Positions 33,067 to 46,699 of a stretch of DNA of 64,000 nt are shown piece after piece. The notes under the pieces are model-generated. The model did no database searches. It saw only the letters and a list, made by a program, of their open reading frames with translations, and was not told the origin of the DNA. Where the stretch lies: the NCBI GenBank assembly GCA_963932145.1, contig OZ010599.1, positions 50,240,564-50,304,563 of the forward strand. The letters are read 5' to 3'. Source of the stretch: Acanthosepion lycidas. Taxonomy: Eukaryota > Mollusca > Cephalopoda > Sepiida > Sepiidae. Within the stretch, counting starts at the first letter, position 1. Each line of letters opens with the position of its first letter. The position numbers and the translations under genes were made by a program.

Positions 33067-35587
33067 TTCTCATTTGGTTTCATATTGGTTAGGCTCTTAA
33101 TTTTGCTTTTATTTGATATTTTTTACCTCCTTTGTTGGAATTTCACCTTCTATTTCATCTTGATTGTTTCCTCGAGATCTCTGTCCTTCATATGTGTAGA
33201 AACACTGATGAAATTGGTTTAGAACATTTAAATATACCATATCACATCCCAAATGAATCTATTAATGGAAATCAATACTCTTGTTTTCTATTTTGTTTAA
33301 ACAAAAATTCAGCATTTTATACCAAGTTTTCCAAGAAATAAGAATTTAAATAATCCTTTCCAAAAGAGCAACTATGAATAGGGTGGCTAATGACTGAACC
33401 CATCATAAAAATTCAGAACACAGAATTAATGAATTCTAAACACATTAAATAACTCGGTTTATGGATTGTATATAACAAATTTAATATAAGATAAATTTAA
33501 TACAGTATAGGTTGAGCTAGGGCCCAACCCCACATGATACTACAATGCCAACATATTGATATGTTCTTAAATAGCCTTGTCACATCTAGACTTTCATATG
33601 AATGCCATGCATGTTTTTAAACTCATTCAGAAATGTCTAAGCTATCCTTTATATACAACTGTTTTTTCAGAACAATGATTAAAAAATGCTTCAAACAAAT
33701 AAATCCTAAAAATCTTAAAAAAGACAATCCTTCATCAAACCTTATAGACTGATTCTACAAAATCACAAAGAGCTACAACAAATAACAAAAACTATACCCA
33801 CTTGAACTCTTTCAACAGCAACCATAACAAAACTGAGAAGCACATTAACTAGAAGATAAAATAATGATATAATCAAGTTATTAACTTTCTACACTATAAA
33901 AAAACAAAAGGTTTGAAAGGAAGCTCCAATCAATGCTATAAAAAGCTATAGCCTTTAATGAACTTTAAATTTTTCATTTTCTGTAAAACTGTTTTAATAA
34001 AAAGATTTTATAAATTTCAACCAAAAGTAACCCTAACTGTTTTGACAATGAATGCTGAATGTTTCCTGTATGAAAACAGTTACTTTCACCATGGCCATTT
34101 GTTGTGGTTGTATTTGTGAGTTCTAGTTGGATCAGTCCACTACTTTCAACTCATTTAGTTTGGTACAGACAATCTATATCTGCTTTGAAGTGATAGATAT
34201 TATTTATTCACTTATTATTTGAACATTTTAAGTCATTCATAAGTGGAAACAACTATTCTTCAGAGAAGTTCTTTATACTTTTTACTTTGTTATTTGCCAA
34301 ATTCTGTGCATACATGTGTGTGACTACATATTTTGGCAGCTTATATATAACTGAGAAAGAGACTTAAAGTTTGGTTTAATATTATTCACTAAATTTTATT
34401 CAATGCATGAAATTATTTTTCAGAAATTTAACTTGAGAGAAAATGTGATAGAGAAATTTGAAAGCACATTAAAATAGCAAACGTTAGACTACTATATCTA
34501 ATTTGTAAATAAAATTGCATTTTTTGTTTATAAAATGCTATTTTATCACAGATGCAAAAAAGTTTGAAGTAACAGTAATTCTACCAATGGATGTTACAAA
34601 GTATATGAGAAACAAGGACATTTTAAGAAGAACTACAAATAAACTACTCTTAACAATAAGAGAAAGACAACTAAATTTTTTAAATACATAATGAGGCAAA
34701 AAGGAATTTAACACTCACAGGTTACACTAGCAATAATAAAAGCAGGTGGGATCCTTCATAGAAATAGTCAACCAATATGACTTGCAGGTGGTAAGTGGAG
34801 TAATATTTGTGCTAGTATCATAGACAGTAAAATTATAGGTAATTTCAAAATTGATAATGGTTCAAGCTAAATGCCAATAATTATTATAAGACAAGGTATT
34901 TGGATTGGTGCCAGTCACAATTAAGAAGTTCTAAGCTTATTAGTATTTTTATGCAAGACAATGGTCTTACATAAAAATATTTAAATTCTGTAAAGTTGTC
35001 TATTGCTCATCTCACCAAAAATATTACAATGACATTAAATAAATAAAATAGCCACAGCCTCTTCAGATATTAATAAATAGAAAATGTGTAGATATTTGAA
35101 AGGCAATAAAATTTGTTGTAAATAATCTCTATATTATAGAAAAGTTAACAAAGTTAATGTAAAACTGGTGGATGTTATAGAATGTCAAAGTGAAAATATT
35201 AACGTAAAAAGATAAAATTATAATTAATTCAAATAAATATTTCTATGGCCTATATTGTTTTGGATTAAAATTTATGATGAACTTAGTAAAACAAGTGATT
35301 ATCAGGATTTTTTTAATGAGGATATTTATTATAAACAAACCCACAAAAACACATTTTTAAATTTTTGCCAATATTGGTTGGTTAATACCAATTAGATATA
35401 GACTATGGCTGAAGACACTTTTTCTTTTACAAGAAATAAAATTATTGGACAAATTTTGTCTTTTGAATTGAGAGCCTTTTTTCCTCATATATGCAATTTT
35501 TCTGGCTGCAGATACTCTTTCTTTATTCTGTGAGATAATTCTATGAATGATTGATAAAATATCCAAATTTATTTCTTTTAGCTTCTT

Positions 35588-35631
<44 letters not shown>

Positions 35632-36479
35632 TATATACTAAGAACATCTTTCACTTTTTGGAGAATAACAACTGTTTACTTCATTTAGTAATGTGGGGTG
35701 AAGGGGAAGTAGAAAGTCTAAAATAAATAGATTAGTATGCTAACAAACACTAAAATCTATCCTACCAGGAAAAAAGCTAACTTTTATTTTCATTTATTTT
35801 TTTACTTCTAAAAAGTAAAAAAATGAAATAAATTTTCTGAACTCCCTATAGCATTAAATGCCTAGGTTCTAATCAGGAAAATAAACTGTAATAAATAAAA
35901 TTAGGAAACAAAATTTGATAAAAATAGAAAAATTGCCAAACTTGATCAGTCCTTATTTTTTCAAAAGGAGTCAAGCAAATAAAAAATGATGACAGCAATT
36001 AATTTTTAACAAAGATATACCTGTTAGCACACGTGGCAGTTCCAGGAGACTCTCAGTTTTAGTTTTTTTTTATCCTGGCCTCATGGTTTGTTACTAGTGT
36101 TCTTCTAGTTAACTGCCAAGCATTGGTTTTCTGCCAAGTTTGCTAGTTTTTATAAGATTCTTTCTGTAAATGAATTGTTGAGCTTTTTCCACTGAAATAG
36201 CTGCAGAATGAAAATACTTCCTATTCAATCTATATGTGTATTGAAAACCATTTTGAGCCATGTTTCAGTTAAATTATTGTAGAGATAACATTTTTCAATA
36301 ATTGATTTATCAAATCAGGGTTTGTTTACAAGTAAAACACTGACCTGAAATGGGTTAATATTAGTTCAAGATAATGCCTCCATTTAAGACCAATAAACAT
36401 TTTTTTAACAAAAAATATCAATAGCAAAAAAAAATAAAAAATAAAAGACGGTACTCACTTCAGTGCATTAAATTTATTA
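33067..36479. other. AT-rich intronic DNA
   Basis: No recognisable gene. A microsatellite (AT)n lies at 35592-35625. The region 33530-33950 is mixed-composition and may be an unrecognised old repeat. Confidence 0.45.
35592..35625. repeat. (AT)n microsatellite
   Basis: A pure AT run of about 34 bp. Confidence 0.95.
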
Positions 36480-37500
36480 AAAGCAGTTTATTCTTTATTA
36501 ATTTCAATATAAACTAGTATTTTGTTATGGCCACTTTTCATCTTGATAACTGCTTTAATACAACAAGGCATTCTGGCTGTTAGACTCTTACAATATTCTG
36601 CTGAAATCACAGTGATTCAAAAATCCTTGATAACATGCCTACGAGCCTTTACAACCCATAAATTTTTCTATGGGATTGAAGTCAGGTTATTCCAACAAGC
36701 CTTTTAAGATATTCTTGCATTTTCTTTGTTTTGTGGCATGAGATAGCATGATGGCACCATCATGCATAAATGTGCTGCTACCATGTATGGGCATGTAAAT
36801 CTCTAGTATAATCTGTAATAGTTCCAGATACTTTTGATCATTCACAATCCAGGGTCCAGAAAATATAAACTTGCTGTTCATCTGGCTGGGAAGGCATTTC
36901 ATAATTTGTGTGGTATATCATCTTTCATCATCTCTCTTTGCTGAAGGCTTTCTGACATAATAATGCTGATGCACACAAACTGCTGCAGTTTGGATTCATT
37001 CGACAACATAATGTTTCCATATCATTCCTCTGTCTAATGTTCATGCATTTTAGTGAATATCAAGTGCTTTTTTTATTTCAACACTCAATCTTGGTTTTCA
37101 GGATTTTTGTTAAAATTCAATGACCAATTTTGTGATAAACATTCCTGCGAATCATAACTGTACACATTAGAATTAGAACAACTTCAATGTTTTTTTTTTT
37201 CTTGAACTTGTTGGAGATTGTAAAATGATGGATTTGATATGATTATCTGTAGGTGTTGTTTTTCTGGGACATTCGCTTTTTTCAATCAGAATAAGAGACA
37301 TCAGCTTGGTACTTGGAAACTGACATTGTGAACTGCAATTTTGCAACAATCCATTTGAATTGAGATTTCATGCTCTGGGTACACCTCTCCATATAATGTT
37401 ACTATTTGTGTGCTCTGAATGTCAGAAAGTGACAATTGTTTTGTCCATTTTAACATATAAAAACTTACTGAAAAAATATTCAAACTAACCAAACTCTGTG
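36480..37500 (-). pseudogene. Tc1-like transposase relic, N to C terminus
   Basis: Reading the minus strand from about 37460, KWTKQLSLSDIQSTQIVTLY with EHEISIQMDCCKIAVHNV is the N-terminal helix-turn-helix of a Tc1-like transposase. The middle is decayed. From 36902, ELLQIILEIYMPIHGSST precedes FMHDGAIMLSHA, in place of the usual QDGAPCH around the second catalytic Asp. A degraded PDFNPIE block with the third acidic residue follows (about 36665-36690). The C-terminal end resembles SAEYCKSLTARMPCCIKAVI and HNK near 36540. Frames break repeatedly. Terminal inverted repeats were not found. Confidence 0.8.
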
Positions 37501-38057
37501 TTAGAGTGTTTCAAACTTGAGGATGATATAATATTGTTTATAATTGCAGTTATTTTATATAAATTAAAATTGGATGATACAATATCCTGCAATAATAGAG
37601 AAATGTTCATTTTTGCTACATGGTCTTGAACGTACATTATAATCACAAACATTTAGCCATGTCTATGTTCATGCATGTTTTGCTATGTATTCATGAGTTT
37701 AGTAAGCTATGATATATTCTTTATTGTTTGAAGCTGTTTATAACATGTTTTAAGAAAAAAGGAAAATCATCTAGGTGTTCCTTTAGCCTTTTCATTACCA
37801 ATAAACTCTAAATCCTAACTACCTTTCTCTTACAAACTTTGTAGTCAAGCAGAAACCATTTCTGCAACAAATATAAGGCCATGATGGAACTTTCTTGCAG
37901 GAAAAATTTTTCAAAGTATTGCATCCTTCTTTGAAGGATAGCAATCAACGAGACATTAGTGTATAGCTAATAATCTTTAGATCAGAAGAAATATACATAT
38001 GGAAATACACATTCTTTTTTTACAGAAATGTTACTTAACTATTCTGCTGTTCTTTTG

Positions 38058-38154
<97 letters not shown>

Positions 38155-40134
38155 ATTTTAAAGTCTTTAGTCAATAAAGAAGGAATTCCAAAAGAAAACC
38201 CAATATTGATCATTTAGTCAAATTTTAGTAAGTGGGTCACTCTGAAATTTTGTCAGCCCCTTTTCTGTATATCTATACAGTCACATATATGTGCATGTAT
38301 ACACATGTATGCATGTCAATGTATTTAGTGAGATGAGAGACTGCCAAACCTTTCAAAAAGCAATGCTACATCTTCTGGCTGCTGATGAACATGCAGTATA
38401 TGTACTGTTTATTTAGCTTTAAGGGTTAGTTAGGCACATAAGGAAGCTAAATCAAGTGAGTCAAAATCTCTTGGCAGCCCCATGAGTATCATCCCAAAGA
38501 GGATTAACTTAATTCTTGAAAGATACTGAATAAAGATTCATATATTGCATTGAAGGGAATAATAAAATCACTAGAAGATTGCTGATTTATTGATTTGCTT
38601 GGAGAAATTTGGTTTAACTGAAATGTCAACAAGAGAAGGTTAAGAATTCAATAGTGGGAAATTAAGGAAGATACAAAGAAGATTCTACAAGTGAAAAACC
38701 AAGCTTCTCTCTTCTGATTAATGCATATTCAGAAGAGTCATGTCATGATAGTGTTGTATTTAAGAAAGACAAAACTGCCATATGTAGAAGATACTCGATA
38801 CTTTTATTATATTGTAGTTTAGAAATTCAAAAGTTACTTGTAATTATGAAAGCTATGAACATTATTGTGAGTGGTCATCTGTAATATTGTCTCAGAAACT
38901 AATTGGTGTTTTATCTACACATGGGAATAATTCCATAGTATCTCAACTGGCCCTTGAAAAAATAGAAGTTTGAGTGTTAGCTTAAATGGATGGAACAAAC
39001 TGTTTGTGGTAGTAGCCAAATTTTTCAAAACAATAGGTTGATATGATGTTAAGTTAGTGTATTCATTTCTTGACTATTTGACTTCTGGTTTTATGATTAT
39101 TTATTTATTTTTGTCTGTACCATGGAGTAATTCATACTCACTGTAAATAAGCAAAAATAAATTGTGAAAGAAAAATAAATTACCTTTTAATTGCCTTGAA
39201 TAAAAGATATGTGAAAGATCTCTATTGTATGCAAGGAAAGAATTTTTAGTAGTATTTTTAAGATACTTGTAGCCAAGACACGTCAACTAAGCCTTAAGAT
39301 ATTGTAGATATTTTTGTTTCTTTTTAAAATTAGTGATCATCAGCTTGTGTTTTCTTTTGGTAAATACTTATCCTCCTCTTCACCATTAATAAATGATAGG
39401 CAAGTTTGCTGGTAATGTCATGAAACTTTTTAGTATAATTCAAGAAAAGATTAAATATAAAAATAATTTTTATTTTTTGTGTATACAAAATTTTTTCCAT
39501 TTGAAAGAAAATTTAACATTGTTTTATGATTAATTTACTTCAGAGGGATTTTGTTAACAAATCATTTAATTTTTTTCTTCAACAAAGAGAATTTACATTT
39601 AGATTTTTGTTAGACTTAGTTGTTTTGTGCATAATATCTCACTCAGGAAGTGTTAGCTCTTTTATTTCTAAGTCTGGATAGGACATAGGCAATCATGGCT
39701 CTCTATAACTTCTTGTATTTTGTTGCTCTAAGTAAATGGCTATATAAAATAACATATTAATCATCATTTTAAGACAACTCAAATAAATTTTTATCAAATT
39801 TAAAATTTTTAATTAAAAGGAGACAATCTCTAATACTGCACTTAATCAATTCCTGCTATGCTTCATCTATTCACCAGAGATCTTCTATACTCCTGAATAC
39901 TTATTCGCAAAGCAAAGCCAGATGATGATTATTTCACTTTTGGACATTCTCATTTTGTACCAATGTATGATTTTAATTCATCCTGATACTTACATATTTC
40001 TGAACACAATGAATTATCATGTACCTATGATATACCTATATCATTCTTTGAAGATATTGAATCAGTATTTAAATGTATATCATTCTTTTAATGGATTTTG
40101 TTTCAAAATTTTTTATCTTTTTTACTATTTACAG
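37501..40134. other. AT-rich intronic DNA
   Basis: Nothing coding recognised apart from the microsatellite at 38061. The sequence leads into the polypyrimidine tract and acceptor of the next exon. Confidence 0.45.
38061..38149. repeat. Compound (CA)n-(TA)n microsatellite
   Basis: About 43 bp of pure CA run into about 46 bp of pure TA. Confidence 0.97.
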
Positions 40135-40354
40135 ACAATCACGAGCTGAACTTCAATCACTGGCTCAACTTATTGAGTCAATGTGGACTCAGCATAACCC
40201 TCCTGTTTCACCAAACAGCCTGGATTTAGATCAAATGTTCAGTTTTCTTCAAGAAGAGAAAGCTCATGATCTGACACTACAACAACATAGTGATAAAGAA
40301 GAAGCACTGACAAGAATCAATGAAGCCTTTGAAGTGCTTAATGAACTTTGGGAG
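40135..40354 (+). CDS. Coding exon, acidic helical segment, unidentified host gene
   Basis: The exon is 220 bp. The acceptor is TTTACTATTTACAG ending at 40134 and the donor is GAGGTAAGT at 40353-40360. Its first base completes the Arg codon left by the exon at 22244. The remaining 73 codons run from QSRAELQSLAQLIESMW through FSFLQEEKAHDLTLQQ to AFEVLNELWE and end in phase 0. A Pro/Ser-rich linker (NPPVSPNSL) separates two helical stretches. The phase match with the other exon is strong evidence that both belong to one gene. The open frame before 40135 is intron sequence. The protein family is not recognised. The donor is followed by a second, near-identical donor (see 40353-40408). Confidence 0.83.
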
Positions 40355-40408
40355 GTAAGTGTCAAAGCATGCTTTTAGCAAGGTAAGTGTCAGAGCATGC
40401 CTTTAGCA
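40353..40408 (+). repeat. Tandem duplication of a splice donor
   Basis: The 28-bp unit AGGTAAGTGTCAAAGCATGC plus TTTTAGCA (40353-40380) is repeated at 40381-40408 with two mismatches. Both copies carry a consensus AGGTAAGT donor. Use of the second donor would add 28 nt, change the frame and first read an in-frame TAG. Confidence 0.92.
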
Positions 40409-43400
40409 ATGTTGCTTAGGAAAAGTAAACAGTTTCATTGCCATACCATATCAGGTTTTTATCTTTTCATATTATATTGCTTATTAAATTATTTTAAAAT
40501 TATCTGAGCAGATTTTTTATTCATATTATTTTTTAAAGTAAAAGAACACAACTTCTACTTACATAAACACAATGATATTGGATTAAATCCAAACTGATAT
40601 TCGTACTAAGAAGTGAAATTGTAATCTTGAAGACCAGAACAAAAAATATTGCTACATAATTGCCATGCAAAAGAGGAAAAGCATTCTGCAATGATATATA
40701 AGAATGTTATCAACTTACCTTGAATAATAAGATAAGCAAAGTTAAGTTCATATTGATATAAATATTCACATGTTATTTTTCATTAAAAAAACATGAGAAA
40801 GACAATTTTTAAAGACAAATATATTTTGTGAAATAAATATTTATGAACCTATGCTGTTGGTTATACTAGTGGAATGAACATGTACTGTAGCTACCAAAAT
40901 TTGTTTTAATTCCTCTCTGGTCTTTTAAACAGGAGTAGCGGTTTATCCCTTGTTTCCTGTTCAGGACTGGGTTTCTGGTTCCTTCTAAAGTGTACTTCAG
41001 CTCTATACTCCCAACACCGGCCCTTTCCTATGCTAATATAACTCCACACAATAACCCTCTACTTTGAACGGCTTTTGGGCCTTGTATTGGGTGAATATTA
41101 GTAAAATAAATCTTTGACTATCAACTAATGAAGAAAAGATACATCACTTGTTTTTTTTACTTTTTATGTAGATTATTTTAAAGACTTGAATTTGTCTTTA
41201 TATTCTATCAACTTTTGTTGATGTTTATAATTTTGTGGTATTAAAAACTGTAGAAGTACTGAAGTGACTTTTCTCCTTATATTTCTCGATGTAGCTTAAG
41301 TACAAAATATGTGATTATGCTTCACAATATCTGAAGTTTTATTCTCACTACCAGGCCCTTTAGATGGCCATGGATACAAAGTCAGAAATGTTATATTTCA
41401 AGCAGGAGTAAAGCTTCTTTCCAGAATCTAATAATATTTTTGTCTTAATATAGATATTCATTTTGATTCATTTTTTTTTCTATTATATGAATTCATAAAA
41501 AAAAATCCTACCCATCTAGCATTTCAGGTATAACTTTGGAGTTCAGCTGCCAGTCTATTGTTATGTTTAACCTCAATATAATGCATTAAAGTATATGAAC
41601 AATGATAGTAATATCTGATCGTGGATCAAGAACAAATGAAAAATAAGTTTTCAAAATGTTAACATCATAAAAATACTAATGAACCCTGTTACTAATTGTT
41701 ATTGATTGCTTTAATTTTCTGAACAAAAATTCTGTGCAGCTCAGTTCTTTAAGGGACCACTTTGAAAGCTATTTATCTGAAAAACTGTCTTTGAATAGTG
41801 AACCTTCATATATAATTGTTATATATTTTGTTTAAATTTTTTTTTTACTGAGAAAAGCACTAATTTTGTTCTATCATTTAAGATAATACCTTAATAAACA
41901 AAGTTCAGCTTTTTGAATGAAATGTCAATGAAAATCTCAAGAGTTAAGTTGAAATTTCCTTGTATTTATTTATCTTTTTTATATTACTGTTTTTCAAGGC
42001 CTTTCATTGACATGCTCAATTGTTAACTAAAAATCTAATCAAATTTTTTATTTATTTTTCACAAATATGGTTTTAGAGGAAAGCTTTTTTGTTTTTGTTT
42101 TTTGAAATGAGGTATTTGATCAATGTCTGTCCAAAGTAGGCACTGGTACTAGATCAATATTGAAGTGATTGATTGATCACTTTCGTTGTGTATTGCAAGC
42201 AGGGCAAGACTGATTTTCCTGTGGGTGTCTGCAGTTGATCATGATTGATAATTCTAACATCACACTGAATCCTCCTTCCTCTTTTTTTGGGGTCAAGTTT
42301 TGTTGTCCTAAGCTAGTTTTGAAGATATTGTATGGAAATGCAGAGACTAGGAAAAAAAATTCACTACTACCAATTTTGCATATTGCATTATTAGTGACAT
42401 TCCTTTTTCTTTGCTCCATATTTTTTGTATCTGTCTGCCTGTCTGTGTGTGCGTGTAAATTGAAGAAGGAATGTTTATAAACTGAAAAATTATTTCAGAA
42501 TTTATGTTTCATTGACACAATGAAAATGCATTGATAAATGTGTTTCTTTTTTTGTAAATAGAAATTTCTTTGTATGTGTTTCTTCTTTTGCAAAAAAGAC
42601 TGCAGATAAAAAAGAGAATTGTTAAAAAAAAAATTAAATACTTAAAAAAAAATTATTTTAGTTTTGGTTGATTAGTTCTCTGGTAGTCTTAGGTAAATTA
42701 TTCATCCAGTACTCAGTTCTGTAACATATTAGTATTAAAATAATTTGGAAATATATTTTACAAACATTTTATTAATAAATTTAAATGTTCAGTTTCCTTT
42801 CTTATATTTTTAGAAATTATTTTTATTATTCGAAATATGTGATGTTATAAACTTACCAAGTCTATTAAGTCTATTGCAATTATCATTATAAAGAAATAGA
42901 AGCTAAGTTATTTTTCTATAAATTATTTATACTGCTCTGCACTTTTTTCTCTTAATCTATCCATTAGGTTCATCTGCTTTAGTGGCTTTCATGTTGTTTG
43001 TTAAAACATTCCTTAAAAAAGGTTTACTTTATATTTTCTTTCTTGTCAGTTTGATGAAGCCATAAAAAAATAACCATTAAACATATTTTTATTTACACAT
43101 TAGTTTTATTTGTTCATACTTATTTCTCAATTCTTATAATGTTAGTCCAAGGAAACAATCAAAACCTCATATTAATGTCTGCCTTTTTTTTAAATTAGAA
43201 TCAAAATAAATAAATAAAAACAAAAATTCATGTATTACTCTTGATCTTTTCTCTACCAGTTTCTCTCTCAATAAAAAAAAATCCTGCACAAATAATAAGA
43301 TATATAAAAGAAATAAGATACTTTTATCTATTGAGGCATTAAAGGTTGCTTTATGGGTGCCCTAGCATGGTTCTCTATATCAGCTTCTTCACAAGCTAGT

Positions 43401-46400
43401 ATAGATTCTTGAGATGGGGGTTCTATTCCACAGATGGAAATTTTCTCCTGCAGGTAATACAGCTGAACACTTGATACTGCCACCTGCTATGTGTGCCAAT
43501 CAATATACACAGTTAACTGCAGTGATGTAAATTCTGCTCGGCTGAGCCCTACCATGGTGCACCAGATGGCTGCTACCATCTTCATGCTTCTGACTCAGCT
43601 TTAGAAAGACTTTTTCCATTTTGGTAAATTTGCTTTTAACATTTTATATAATGTGCGGCTTTTTTTCTTAGTGGTTAAAGAAAATAATTTTAATAAATTT
43701 TTACAAATATTATTTATGCATATAAATTTGTTGACTTTTGTAGTTTTTTGTCCAACATTTCAAATATATTTCCCCAAAAATAAATTTAAAATGTCTTACA
43801 TAATTAAGGTTCAAGTAGATTGCCTTTTTTATTTTATTCTCTCTATATGATAATTTTCACCTTTAATGCTGAACACGCACACATATATATAATTCTTTTC
43901 TCTATACCATGAATGCAACAGAAGAAAAACAATACAATGTGATTAAAAAAATCCTTTCATAAAAATTATCCATTGTATCTATGAATCTCATATGAAGCAC
44001 AATAATTTTGTAAATAATTGTTTTGATCAAACAGTATCAAAAGGATCTTGAAATGCTAAATTAGCTCTATTATTTTAAACATTGCTCTGAAGGCCTTTTT
44101 GATGCAATGGTTAATAATGTATATAAACTTAAGAGAACCATAGAAATAATAATGTATATAAACTTAGTAGAACCATTTTTAGATTTCACACATCTGTTGT
44201 AGATACTTTACCTTGTTTAATATTAATAAATTAACCAAGTGTCTCTAAAAATCTTTTGTGTTCTAAATTATAAAGAAAAGTAAAGCATTTCCTTTTTGAC
44301 TTTGTATTACTGATCTTTGAAAGACACTCACCTGAACAAAGATAAAAATAGACTTCTTAATCCTTTTGATGCATGCATCTTATTCTTGCAAACTTGAAAC
44401 TTGACCTGAATCATGTTCAAAATTCTGGCCTCTACTGACAGACACCATAATTTGATATTGTAGCTCATTTGAGCAATGTCTATAGCACAGCCACCCACAT
44501 CTTAGCTTGGCAGTAAGGTCATTAAGTTACCAGATATGTGTAACCAAAAAAAAGGAAATCTAAGAGAAAATAAATAACTTATTTAATGTATTCACCTTTC
44601 TTTAAAAACTGAACTACTTATTCTCACAAGTTTCTAAATTTAATTCCCAATGTAATCTTACAAAATTTATCAGCATTTGTGATCTTTATTTCTTTTTAAT
44701 ATTTTAGGGTTCAGTTGTAGATTCAACTCTGTTAAGGATATTTTATGAATTTTGTGTCTACAGTCTATTATCATCTTTTTATAAAAATTATTGCACTAAT
44801 TTAATTGATATATAATGATTTTTGCTTTAATTTTAAAATATTTCAGGTTTTTAGCTTTCATCTCTTTTTTTTTTTTTTTTTTTTTTGATCCAACCTTATT
44901 TTAAATCAAGTTCAATTTTGAATTGTGCCAATGGTTTTCATTAAAAAAAAATTATTCATTTTTATAAGGATATTTTTTCTTTATTTTCATCAATAACACA
45001 AAAATGGTGTTGTAACCCTAAGAAAAGGGCTACTGAATAAGAATAACCAAAACAAGGGTTGGAAATAAAACAATAATATTTATAACAGGAAACAACATTA
45101 CAAGATTCATCAGCAGCATTGTAGTAAGTAATCAACTGCTAGTGGTGGGCTAGAAGTGAATCAAGATGAATTGCAAATGGAAGACAACATACAGTATATA
45201 CCACTGTATTTATAGGAATTGGAACTTACCCATTATCATCTATAGGTATGGTATAATAAATGGTCAAAGATTTAATTCAGAATTTGTTTTATTTTAATAA
45301 TTAATCTTTTCCTTTCTTTTTGATATTTGAGGAACTAAATTTGCATTTAAATGGTGAAAGATTACTCTTAATAGTTTGATTTTGACTGTAGAGTTTTATT
45401 TTATATCTCTTCTGATATTTATTGTTGTATACATGGAATTAAGTTTTGAGTTCTGTTTAGAAAAATAATTTTTATTCTATAAGCAATACTTTAACTAAAT
45501 TTAAAAAAAAATATAATAAACTATGATCACAAAACTGTCTTATTTTGCTTAGAAGGAAAAGCATAAAAAGGAAACTTTTTTATTGTATAGTTTGAGTTTT
45601 AAGGTTATGTTTTTCTCTTAATAAACTGATATGGTTTTGCTTTATATATTCAAGCTGTGAGAAATGGCTAATTTATATTGAGAATTCATTTTTTAAAATA
45701 TAAACAAGGCAATAAAACTCAACATTGACAGTGACAGAGATATAATCAGTGTCAATTTATTTTAATAAGTATTTTTATGTCAAAATTTTATAGAATTTAC
45801 CTCTTATTTAACATTTTTAGTTTTATATTTTAATATATAGAGCTCAAAATTTGTCCTTATCTTCATTAATTTTATACTCATTATTTAGATTCTTTTAGCT
45901 TTTCTTACTGTTCATGCCTTTTGTATAGTGAAGCTGGCAACTGTTCATATTTAAGATCTTTAAACCTGTCATAATGAGTCACTTATTATGTTTCTCGGTA
46001 AAGTATCACCTTATTTGAACAAAACCAATTTGCTATCATTTTTATCATTATTATAATATTAAAAAACTTTATTTATGTTGTAAGTATACATAAATATGAA
46101 GATACTATGATGAACTATTATAAAAGGGTCAGCAAAGGTGACTATTTTATGATTCTTTGTCTAGAACAAAACCCAACAAAATCTGTGATATATGAAGTTG
46201 ATTAGTCAATTCTAGTGCATACTGGTGTTGTATTCCAATTTCTTAGTTGTGTTGCTAAACCAAATTATGTTTAGTGAAATATATCTTAGTTAGATTCAGA
46301 ATAAAATATGATGTAAACATATAATTCTACTTTTGACTCATCAAGAGTACCTTTTCCTGACTTTCCACTTAGAACTAAGTCTCTATTATGTGATATACAT

Positions 46401-46419
46401 ATAATAGTCTTCTACCTCT
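40409..46419. other. AT-rich DNA without a supported gene
   Basis: Probably further intron. A direct repeat of 28 bp with two mismatches lies at 44113-44140 and 44148-44175. A T22 run lies at 44865-44886. Less AT-rich patches at 40915-41080 and 43340-43610 may be old repeats but match nothing I recognise. Confidence 0.45.
44113..44175 (+). repeat. 28-bp tandem direct repeat
   Basis: AATAATGTATATAAACTTAA with GAGAACCA occurs at 44113-44140 and again at 44148-44175 with two changes, separated by 7 bp. Confidence 0.85.
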
Positions 46420-46560
46420 TTTGGGCTCTAATTTCTCATTAATCCCAAATTAGTTAAGCATCTCACCTCACAGGGTCTTTTTTAGACAAACAATATGGCT
46501 TTCTCTTCTCCAGGTCAACTACTGATGTGTTAACAGTTATTGCTTAAAAAGTAGTTGTAT
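46420..46560 (+). pseudogene. LINE fragment, same family as 21080-22180
   Basis: The segments AATTAGTTAAGCATCTCACC, ACAGGGTCTTTTTTAGACAA and CAATATGGCTTTC parallel 21172-21260, the LLSDKQYG region. Only about 140 bp is retained. Confidence 0.7.
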
Positions 46561-46699
46561 ACAGCTGACAGATTAGATATTTCTGAATAGGTTTGGTGTC
46601 AGACATGACAGCTCTATGAAAGTTTTGATCTATTTAATATTAAGGCTATTTAAGAATACGACTCAAGTTTTCATGTTAATGTTTTGGTGTTATAGCAAT

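Larger units (their letters stand above)
22402..40134 (+). other. Large phase-2 intron of the host gene
   Basis: The intron runs from GTTAGT (22402) to ATTTACAG (40134) and spans about 17.7 kb. It holds an inverted-repeat element, LINE relics, a complete Ty3/Gypsy provirus in the same orientation as the gene, a Tc1-like relic and several microsatellites. Other exons inside it cannot be excluded, but none was seen, and the two flanking exons join in frame without one. Confidence 0.65.

Noticed and set aside
40073-40134. Start of the second exon as the N terminus of a separate protein
   Set aside because: The in-frame ATG at 40073 lies in the polypyrimidine and acceptor region of the intron. 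Coding sequence begins after the AG at 40134.
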